Of a DNA stretch of 32,213 bases, positions 26,634 to 32,213 are shown piece by piece. The notes beneath the pieces are model-generated. The model did not search any database, was not told where the DNA came from, and worked only from the letters and a program-made list of their open reading frames with translations. How positions within the stretch are numbered: the stretch's first letter is position 1; the number at the start of each line of letters is the position of its first letter. Source of the stretch: an uncultured Bacteroidales bacterium (lineage in GTDB: Bacteria > Bacteroidota > Bacteroidia > Bacteroidales > P3); contig OMYR01000029.1 of assembly GCA_900315335.1 (NCBI GenBank), positions 1 through 32,213 on the forward strand, in the 5' to 3' direction. A program made the position numbers and the translations under genes.

Positions 26634-27212
26634 ATGAACAAATTCAGTTTAGAGGCATTGCCATTTGCAATGAACGCATTAGAACCTCACATCAGTGAAA
26701 AAACATTGGAATTTCATTACGGCAAACATCATCAAACTTATGTCAATACGTTAAACACTTTGATTGAAGGCACGCCGTTTGAAAACAAATCATTGGAAGA
26801 AATCATCAAAACATCAGACGGTGCAATCTTCAACAACGCAGCCCAAGTGTTTAACCACACATTCTATTGGAATTGCTTGACAAATAACCACGAACCTACA
26901 CCCGAAGGCAAACTAAAAGAAGCAATTGATAAAACTTTTGGTTCTTTTGTCGCTTTCAAAGAAGAATTTACCAAGAAAAGCGTAGGTTTATTCGGTTCCG
27001 GTTGGTGCTGGCTTGTCAAAGACAACAACGGCAACCTCTCAATTATCCAAAAACAAAACGCAGGAACACCTTTAACAGATGGTCTTACACCTTTGTTGGT
27101 TTGCGATGTTTGGGAACACGCCTATTATTTGGATAAACAAAACGCAAGACCAAAATACTTGGAATCTTTCTGGGAATTGGTTGATTGGAAAAAAGTTGAA
27201 GCAAGATTTTAA
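26634..27212 (+). CDS. sodB: Superoxide dismutase, Fe/Mn family (Fe-type or cambialistic)
   Basis: SodB converts superoxide to hydrogen peroxide and oxygen in the cytoplasm and helps an anaerobe survive oxygen exposure. The 192-aa protein has the normal family length. The metal ligands are His28 (LEFHYGKHHQTY), His75 (AAQVFNHTFYW), Asp158 and His162 (DVWEHAYY). The outer-sphere glutamine sits at Gln71 in NNAAQVFNH, which is the Fe-type location rather than the Mn-type one. The residue two before the ligand Asp is Val156, where Fe enzymes usually have Thr and Mn enzymes Gly. Related Bacteroidales enzymes can work with either metal, so this one may be cambialistic. It is monocistronic, with a promoter at 26523-26568 and a terminator at 27232. 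Confidence 0.95.
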   Translation: MNKFSLEALPFAMNALEPHISEKTLEFHYGKHHQTYVNTLNTLIEGTPFENKSLEEIIKTSDGAIFNNAAQVFNHTFYWNCLTNNHEPTPEGKLKEAIDKTFGSFVAFKEEFTKKSVGLFGSGWCWLVKDNNGNLSIIQKQNAGTPLTDGLTPLLVCDVWEHAYYLDKQNARPKYLESFWELVDWKKVEARF

Positions 27213-27231
27213 TTTTCCATTAACAAATAAC

Positions 27232-27271
27232 ATAAATCCGTTGCCATTAAAAGCAACGGATTTATATTTTT
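27232..27271 (+). terminator. Rho-independent terminator after sodB
   Basis: Perfect 13-base arms ATAAATCCGTTGC (27232-27244) and GCAACGGATTTAT (27253-27265) enclose an 8-base loop, followed by ATTTTT. Confidence 0.9.
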
Positions 27272-27493
27272 AATATATAAACAACAGTCAATTTCTCTTA
27301 AATCCCATATTGTAAAATTATAAAGACAAAACATCTTATTAATATCACTAATAAATTTAACAACCACCAACATCAATCTACCAATTACCGATAATATTTT
27401 TCAGAAAACTATTTCAATAAAATTTACAAAAAATAAACAATAATGCAATGATAATCAAAAAAATTTACTATATTTGCAAAAAAATAGTACGTT
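27272..27493. other. AT-rich non-coding sequence before the G-tract leader
   Basis: Apart from the TATATTTG -7 box at 27469-27476, nothing structured or coding is visible in this gap. Confidence 0.5.
27469..27476 (+). promoter_or_regulatory. -7 box for the short-ORF leader and 73-aa gene
   Basis: TATATTTG is an exact TAnnTTTG match; no clear -33 TTTG is present. The predicted transcript starts around 27482, only about 12 bases before the 34-codon ORF, and would run on through the gene at 27657 to the terminator at 27886. Confidence 0.65.
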
Positions 27494-27598
27494 ATGTTTA
27501 ATAATATCATACATATTAATACTTACTTCCCTATTGCAAGTTTAGGGGCGGTTTACACCCTCCCTAAATACAAAAAAATTATAGGGGGGGGGGAATGA
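27494..27598 (+). CDS. Possible 34-residue leader peptide ending in a ten-G tract
   Basis: ATG 27494 opens a 34-codon frame (MFNNIIHINTYFPIASLGAV, then YTLPKYKKIIGGGE) that ends at TGA 27596-27598. The last four codons are formed by ten consecutive Gs at 27584-27593, the longest G run in this AT-rich window. The start lies about 12 bases after the predicted transcription start and no ribosome site is obvious. The peptide is partly hydrophobic and matches nothing I recognise. A hairpin TTTAGGG (27541-27547) with CCCTAAA (27562-27568) falls inside the frame. Whether it is translated is unknown; it could be an attenuator-type leader, a phase-variable remnant or non-coding RNA. Confidence 0.3.
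   Translation: MFNNIIHINTYFPIASLGAVYTLPKYKKIIGGGE
27584..27593 (+). repeat. Homopolymeric G10 tract
   Basis: Ten consecutive guanines inside the short ORF and leader. Long G tracts are slippage-prone in bacteria and often phase-variable. The nearby CCCTCCC (27558-27564) could pair with it, competing with the TTTAGGG/CCCTAAA hairpin. The exact length may also be a sequencing artefact. Confidence 0.9.
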
Positions 27599-27656
27599 TT
27601 GATTGCCTTATTAGCGAATTATTTTAAAATTATTAAACATTATAAATTTATAAAAA

Positions 27657-27878
27657 ATGATGAAAAAATTTAGCAATTATCTTATGAGGCATCAATATTT
27701 GTTTTACATTTATTGGGCAACAATGATACCTCTATTGGTTTATGTATTTGAAGTTTTTTTATTCTCAGAAATAAATTTTTCTTGGAAAGATATGATTGAA
27801 TACATTATCCATAGTGCTTGGATTAATTATCCTACGGCATTTTTTATATATCACTTTTATTGTAAAAAAAGGTTATAG
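27657..27878 (+). CDS. Small membrane protein of unknown function (73 aa)
   Basis: The protein starts MMKKFSNYLMRHQYLFYIYWA and has two likely membrane segments: about 16-36 (IYWATMIPLLVYVFEVFLF) and a second, less hydrophobic one around 46-68 (IIHSAWINYPTAFFIYHFY). The C-terminus is short and basic (CKKRL). Either ATG 27657 or 27660 could be the start. It is bracketed by a promoter at 27469-27476 and a strong terminator at 27886-27919, which supports it as a real expressed gene despite its size. I do not recognise the family. Its leader carries the G10 tract and the short ORF. Confidence 0.6.
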   Translation: MMKKFSNYLMRHQYLFYIYWATMIPLLVYVFEVFLFSEINFSWKDMIEYIIHSAWINYPTAFFIYHFYCKKRL

Positions 27879-27885
27879 AATAGTC

Positions 27886-27919
27886 AAAACAGTCCGATAA
27901 AAATCGGACTGTTTTTTTT
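27886..27919 (+). terminator. Rho-independent terminator after the 73-aa gene
   Basis: Thirteen-base arms AAAACAGTCCGAT-type (27886-27898) and ATCGGACTGTTTT-type (27903-27915) enclose the loop AAAA, followed by a T run to 27919. It is a strong, classic intrinsic terminator. Confidence 0.92.
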
Positions 27920-28024
27920 AGAAAACTAAATTAGTTTTGATATAATTACAATACGTCAAAAGTTGGATTGTAAGTATATCAAAACTATTAAACAAAAAAA
28001 TTTCTTCAATAGCGATTTATTTCT

Positions 28025-28032
28025 TAATTTTG
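28025..28032 (+). promoter_or_regulatory. -7 box of the PFOR promoter
   Basis: TAATTTTG matches TAnnTTTG and lies 61 bases before the ATG at 28093. No good -33 TTTG is seen upstream. Confidence 0.6.
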
Positions 28033-28092
28033 CAGGTTGAAAAATCTTATGATTAAGATGTATAATAATTTCTAAGAAACAATTATAATAAA

Positions 28093-31000
28093 ATGGCAAG
28101 AGAAAAGAAATTCTTAACTTGTGACGGAAATCAAGCGGCTGCACATGTTGCTTATATGTTTAGCGAGTGCGCTGCTATTTATCCTATTACTCCGTCATCT
28201 CCTATGGCAGAATACGTCGATGAATGGTCTGCCAACGGAAGAAAAAATTTGTTTGACGAAACAGTTAAATTGGTTGAAATGCAATCGGAAGCAGGTGCAG
28301 CAGGTGCTGTTCATGGTTCTTTGCAAGCCGGTGCTTTAACTACGACATTTACCGCTTCGCAAGGTTTGTTGCTAATGATTCCGAATATGTATAAGATAGC
28401 AGGTGAATTACTTCCGGGTGTTTTCCATGTAACCGCAAGAACCATCGCCGCTCATGCGTTGAGTATATTCGGTGACCATAGCGATATATATGCATGCCGT
28501 CAGACAGGTTTCGCAATGCTATCCTCAACATCTGTTCAAGAGGCAATGGATTTGGCAGGTGTCGCTCATTTGGCAGCAATAAAAGGCAGAGTTCCTTTTA
28601 TGCACTTCTTTGACGGATTCAGAACTTCTCACGAAATTCAGAAAATAGAGGCTCTTTCCAATGAAGATATGATGCCACTTGTTGATTGGGAGGCAATAAA
28701 ACGATATAAAGAAAATTCTTTGAACCCTGAACATCCTTTCACAAGAGGAACTGCACAAAACCCTGACGTATTCTTCCAAGCACGTGAGGCTTGCAATTCA
28801 TTCTATGAAGCTATACCTGATATAGTTAATGACTATATGCAGCAAGTTGGTCAGATAACCGGCAGAACACACAAACCTTTTGAATATTACGGTGCAGCAG
28901 ATGCGGAAAACGTAATCATTGCAATGGGTTCTGTTTGCGACACTATAAAAGAGGTTATTGACTATTTGACAACCAAAGGCGAGAAACTCGGACTTATAAC
29001 AGTACATCTGTATCGTCCTTTCTCTGCTAAATACTTTTTGAGCGAACTTCCTAAATCCGTTAAAAGAATATGTGTTCTTGACCGTACAAAAGAATGCGGC
29101 GCAACCGGAGAACCTTTGTATTTGGACGTAACGGAAGTTATCAAAAACCAATGCCCTTGCACAGAAAAACCATTAATCATCGGCGGTCGTTACGGATTGT
29201 CTTCAAAAGACACCACCCCTGCTCAGATTTTGGCTGTTTATGAAAACTTAAAGAGTGCAAATCCTAAGAACAAATTCACAGTAGGTATCGTTGATGACGT
29301 TACTAACTTGTCTTTGCCTGTCGGAGAAGAGATTTCAATGGCTAAGGCCGGTACTTTCGAGGCTAAATTCTACGGCTTGGGTGCCGACGGTACAGTAGGA
29401 GCAAACAAAAACTCCATCAAAATCATCGGAAACAACACAAACAAATATTGTCAGGCTTACTTTGCTTACGACAGTAAGAAATCAGGCGGTTTCACTTGCT
29501 CACACCTTCGTTTCGGAGACAACCCTATCCAATCTCCTTACTTGGTAACCACTCCTGATTTCGTTGCTTGCCATGTATTCTCTTATTTGCGTCAGTACGA
29601 AGTATTGAAAGGAATAAAGCAAGGCGGTACATTCCTTTTGAACTCAATGTATGACGTCAATGAAACGATAAACCATTTGCCTGCAAAAATCAAAAAGATA
29701 CTTGCACAAAAAGATATTAACTTCTACATCATCAACGCAACCAAGATTGCTGAGGAAATCGGCTTAGGTAATAGAACCAACACCATTTTGCAGAGTGCAT
29801 TCTTCAAGATTGCCAACGTTATACCTTACGAATTGGCTGTTGAGAAGATGAAAGAAGCCATCGTTAAATCCTACGGCAAGAAAGGTGAGAACATTGTCAA
29901 TATGAACTATGCGGCAGTTGATCGCGGAGGTGATGTAGTCAAAGTTGAAGTTAAGAAAGAATGGCTTAACGAAGACGAAAGCAAAGACGTCGTTACTAAC
30001 AACCATCCTGAATTTATCAAAAACGTTGTCGATGTTATCAATGCACAAGAGGGAGATTCTCTTCCTGTATCCGCTTTCAAAGGTATGGAAGACGGAACAT
30101 TCCCAGCAGGTACTGCAAAATATGAAAAACGAGGTATCGCTTCTCATGTTCCTCAATGGATTTCCGACAATTGTATTCAATGTAATCAATGTGCTTTGGT
30201 TTGTCCTCACGCTGCAATACGTCCGTTCTTAATCAATGCCGACGAAGAGAAACTTCTTCCAAATGGAACACAGACAATCAATGCCAACGGAAAAGAACTT
30301 GCCGGTTTGAAATTCCGTATGCAGGTATCACCGTTTGACTGTACGGGCTGCGGCAATTGTGCCGACGTTTGTCCTGCTAAAACCAAGGCTTTGGAGATGG
30401 TTCCTTTCAAGGAAGACAGCGAAGATACCAAACGTTGGGATATTATGATTGAACAAATCAGTAACAAAGCCGAATTGGTCGATATTGCAAAGAATATCAA
30501 AAACTCTCAGTTCTCACAACCTTTGTTTGAATTTTCGGGTGCTTGTGCGGGCTGCGGCGAAACTCCTTACATCAAATTGATTTCCCAATTGTTCGGACCA
30601 AGAATGATGGTTGCCAATGCAACTGGATGTTCTTCAATTTACTCTGCATCCTGCCCATCTATGCCTTACACAAAAGACGCAAACGGCAGAGGTCCTGCTT
30701 GGGCTAACTCATTGTTTGAAGACAATGCCGAATTTGGTCTTGGTATGGCTACGGCTACAAGAAAAATGAGAGAAAGAGTTGTCGCAAAAACCGAAAAACT
30801 TCTTTCATTCCCATGGGCTAACGACAGAGTTAAAAAGGCTGCTCAAAACTGGTTAGACCACAAAGACGACACAACTGCCGAAGCATTTAAGATAGCAAAA
30901 GAATATGAAGAGGCTTTGGCTTGGAGTGTTATGACAATAGACGAATTAATCACTTGGTTGGAATCTATGCAGAAAGACCACGCCAACGAGATATTCGGAG

Positions 31001-31788
31001 ACCAAGGCGTTACCTACGCACAGAAACTTGAACAAGTCAAACAAGATAAAGCCAATGGCGTTAAGTTCTGCCAATGTCCTGCATGCACGACTTGCAGAGA
31101 GTTGTATGATTTGAAACAATTCTTTGTTAAGAAGTCTCAATGGATTATCGGTGGCGACGGTTGGGGATACGACATCGGTTACGGCGGATTGGATCACGTT
31201 ATTGCATCGGGTGAGAACGTAAATATCTTGGTTGTGGATACTGAGGTTTATTCCAACACCGGCGGACAGGCATCAAAAGCCACTCCACTTGGAGCTATTG
31301 CCAAATTTGCCGCATCCGGTAAGAAAATCAAGAAGAAAGACTTAGGTATGATTGCAACTACATACGGTTATGTTTATGTTGCACAAGTATCGATAGGAGC
31401 AAATCCTGCTCAATACATCAAAGCGTTGAAAGAGGCCGAAGCATACAACGGTCCATCCTTGATAATCGCATACGCACCTTGTATCAACCACGGTATCAAG
31501 GCAGGTATGGGCAAGACGCAGGCTGAACAAAAGAAAGCCGTTGAGTGTGGATACTGGCACCTATGGAGATACAATCCTGAATTGGCTGACAAGGGCGAAA
31601 ATCCATTTACATTGGATTCTGCCGAGCCTGATTGGAGTAAATTCCAAGCATTTATCGATGGCGAGGTTCGTTACAACTCTTTGAAAAAAGCCTTTCCTGA
31701 ACAGGCTGCCGAGTTGTTTGCTGCTGCCGAGACCAATGCAAAATGGAGATACAACTCCTACAAGCGTATGGCAGAGATGAATTGGTAA
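28093..31788 (+). CDS. nifJ: Pyruvate:ferredoxin (flavodoxin) oxidoreductase, single-chain
   Basis: PFOR oxidises pyruvate with CoA to acetyl-CoA and CO2, passing electrons to ferredoxin or flavodoxin, a central step of anaerobic fermentation. The 1231-aa chain has the fused domain order of the single-chain enzyme. The N-terminal pyrimidine-binding domain (YPITPSSPMAEYVDEW) is followed by the gamma-type domain. The ferredoxin domain has two 4Fe-4S motifs, Cys694/697/700/704 (CIQCNQCALVCP) and Cys750/753/756/760 (CTGCGNCADVCP). The TPP domain begins at the third cluster (Cys818, Cys821 in CAGCGETPY) and contains GDGWGYDIGYGGLDH and EVYSNTGGQASKATPLG. The length is normal for Bacteroidales. It is flanked by its own promoter and the terminator at 31820-31848, so it appears monocistronic. 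Confidence 0.97.
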   Translation: MAREKKFLTCDGNQAAAHVAYMFSECAAIYPITPSSPMAEYVDEWSANGRKNLFDETVKLVEMQSEAGAAGAVHGSLQAGALTTTFTASQGLLLMIPNMYKIAGELLPGVFHVTARTIAAHALSIFGDHSDIYACRQTGFAMLSSTSVQEAMDLAGVAHLAAIKGRVPFMHFFDGFRTSHEIQKIEALSNEDMMPLVDWEAIKRYKENSLNPEHPFTRGTAQNPDVFFQAREACNSFYEAIPDIVNDYMQQVGQITGRTHKPFEYYGAADAENVIIAMGSVCDTIKEVIDYLTTKGEKLGLITVHLYRPFSAKYFLSELPKSVKRICVLDRTKECGATGEPLYLDVTEVIKNQCPCTEKPLIIGGRYGLSSKDTTPAQILAVYENLKSANPKNKFTVGIVDDVTNLSLPVGEEISMAKAGTFEAKFYGLGADGTVGANKNSIKIIGNNTNKYCQAYFAYDSKKSGGFTCSHLRFGDNPIQSPYLVTTPDFVACHVFSYLRQYEVLKGIKQGGTFLLNSMYDVNETINHLPAKIKKILAQKDINFYIINATKIAEEIGLGNRTNTILQSAFFKIANVIPYELAVEKMKEAIVKSYGKKGENIVNMNYAAVDRGGDVVKVEVKKEWLNEDESKDVVTNNHPEFIKNVVDVINAQEGDSLPVSAFKGMEDGTFPAGTAKYEKRGIASHVPQWISDNCIQCNQCALVCPHAAIRPFLINADEEKLLPNGTQTINANGKELAGLKFRMQVSPFDCTGCGNCADVCPAKTKALEMVPFKEDSEDTKRWDIMIEQISNKAELVDIAKNIKNSQFSQPLFEFSGACAGCGETPYIKLISQLFGPRMMVANATGCSSIYSASCPSMPYTKDANGRGPAWANSLFEDNAEFGLGMATATRKMRERVVAKTEKLLSFPWANDRVKKAAQNWLDHKDDTTAEAFKIAKEYEEALAWSVMTIDELITWLESMQKDHANEIFGDQGVTYAQKLEQVKQDKANGVKFCQCPACTTCRELYDLKQFFVKKSQWIIGGDGWGYDIGYGGLDHVIASGENVNILVVDTEVYSNTGGQASKATPLGAIAKFAASGKKIKKKDLGMIATTYGYVYVAQVSIGANPAQYIKALKEAEAYNGPSLIIAYAPCINHGIKAGMGKTQAEQKKAVECGYWHLWRYNPELADKGENPFTLDSAEPDWSKFQAFIDGEVRYNSLKKAFPEQAAELFAAAETNAKWRYNSYKRMAEMNW

Positions 31789-31819
31789 AATGTAATTTAT
31801 TTTTCATTGATTTTATTTG

Positions 31820-31848
31820 AAGTCCGTTACACCCGTAACGGACTTTTT
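31820..31848 (+). terminator. Rho-independent terminator after PFOR
   Basis: Perfect 11-base arms AAGTCCGTTAC (31820-31830) and GTAACGGACTT (31835-31845) around the loop ACCC, followed by TTT. Confidence 0.93.
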
Positions 31849-31909
31849 CGTTTCTATATAAAAACCTCAATATTTTTCTCAATATCCTCAAAAACATATA
31901 AAAGCGACG

Positions 31910-31993
31910 GAAGTTTCAATTTAATGGATTGAAGTTTGTGTCTAAATCAGGGAGACTTTCGTCTAAATCAGGGAAGTTTGCGTCTAAATAACA
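31910..31993 (+). repeat. Four 21-bp tandem units after PFOR (locus B, direct arm)
   Basis: Units start at 31910, 31931, 31952 and 31973 with exact 21-base spacing. The last three read GAAGTTTGTGTCTAAATCAG or close variants (GAGACTTTCGTC..., GAAGTTTGCGTC...). The core GAAGTTTG is shared with locus A units (TTGAAGTTTGT). Confidence 0.85.
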
Positions 31994-32000
31994 CAGAAAC

Positions 32001-32053
32001 GAGGTTAAGGTTATCGCAAACCTGCGGTACAGGTTTGCGATAACCTTAACCTC
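32001..32053. repeat. Perfect 24-bp-arm palindrome in locus B
   Basis: Arms 32001-32024 (GAGGTTAAGG then TTATCGCAAACCTG) and 32030-32053 are exact reverse complements around the 5-base centre CGGTA. It is too long and lacks a T run, so it is not a normal terminator. Its TTTGCGATAAC core occurs again just outside at 32057-32067. It sits between direct and inverted 21-bp units, as the smaller palindrome does in locus A. Confidence 0.93.
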
Positions 32054-32083
32054 AACTTTGCGATAACTTCAATCACGTTTTCC

Positions 32084-32125
32084 TTTGATTTAGACGCAAA
32101 CTTCACTGATTTAGACAAAAACCTC
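32084..32125 (-). repeat. Inverted 21-bp units of locus B
   Basis: On the minus strand 32125-32105 reads GAGGTTTTTGTCTAAATCAG and 32104-32084 reads GAAGTTTGCGTCTAAATCAA, the same unit as the direct arm at 31931-31993. A weaker copy (GAA..., CGTTAAAT) follows at about 32126-32144. Together they make a large inverted repeat around the central palindrome. Confidence 0.85.
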
Positions 32126-32144
32126 TCTAATTTAACGTGAGTTC

Positions 32145-32213
32145 GACGAAATATAATCGTCTAAAAAATTGGTGATTAGCGAAAATTGTTGTAATTTTAT
32201 AGTGTAAAAAAAA
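32145..32213. other. Window end, possible promoter of the next gene
   Basis: A TTG at 32169-32171 is followed after 20 bases by TAATTTTA (32192-32199), one base short of the TAnnTTTG consensus. It could be the promoter of a plus-strand gene just beyond the window; no coding sequence is visible here. Confidence 0.3.

Noticed and set aside
26456-26641. 61-residue minus-strand frame upstream of sodB
   Set aside because: Ile/Phe-rich string in AT-rich DNA covering the sodB promoter.
32001-32053. Palindrome as a chromosome dimer resolution (dif) site or intrinsic terminator
   Set aside because: A dif site is about 28 bases with short arms and a 6-base centre, unlike this one. A terminator would need a T run, and a good terminator is already at 31820-31848.

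Overview
The window looks like the chromosome of an anaerobic, AT-rich member of the Bacteroidota, most likely the Bacteroidales. The evidence is the fused SecDF, two outer-membrane TonB-dependent receptors with CarboxypepD_reg-like N-terminal domains, a PorV-family protein and a large secreted protein with a type IX secretion (T9SS) style C-terminus. A one-polypeptide pyruvate:ferredoxin oxidoreductase and an Fe-type superoxide dismutase fit an anaerobe. Many Bacteroidota-style promoters (-7 box TAnnTTTG) sit in the gaps. No species can be named from the sequence alone.

Layout. 1-167: tRNA-Tyr(GUA) and tRNA-Thr(UGU) on the minus strand, with a good promoter at 273-304. 682-3598: a TonB-dependent receptor overlapped at its stop by a small PD-(D/E)XK (HsdR N-terminal) protein, both plus. 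3665-3708: a long hairpin between convergent genes. 3767-5625 (minus): queE and a NamZ/DUF1343 exo-muramidase. 5762-9414 (plus): topA, a terminator and an acyltransferase-3 membrane protein. 9419-9760: a striking non-coding array of sixteen 21-bp units ending in a palindrome. 9990-10998 (minus): HIT protein and greA, with a second small array of the same kind between the HIT stop codon and its terminator.

11030-24060 (minus) is one tightly spaced gene train read right to left: secDF, a small single-TM protein, a 1228-aa TonB-receptor-like protein, a 1540-aa secreted protein with a T9SS-like C-terminus, and a PorV/PorQ-family outer-membrane protein, then a hairpin. The content suggests an export and surface-display unit: Sec motor, outer-membrane barrel, T9SS cargo and T9SS shuttle/anchor protein.

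24516-31788 (plus) holds an MFS transporter, FeSOD, a short leader with a 34-codon ORF ending in a run of ten Gs, a 73-aa membrane protein, and PFOR (nifJ). Most have clear promoters and hairpin terminators. Downstream of PFOR, 31910-32125 holds a third 21-bp array with inverted units around a perfect 24-bp-arm palindrome. The three arrays at gene 3' ends, the T9SS gene train and the G10 leader are the parts of the window least explained by ordinary annotation.
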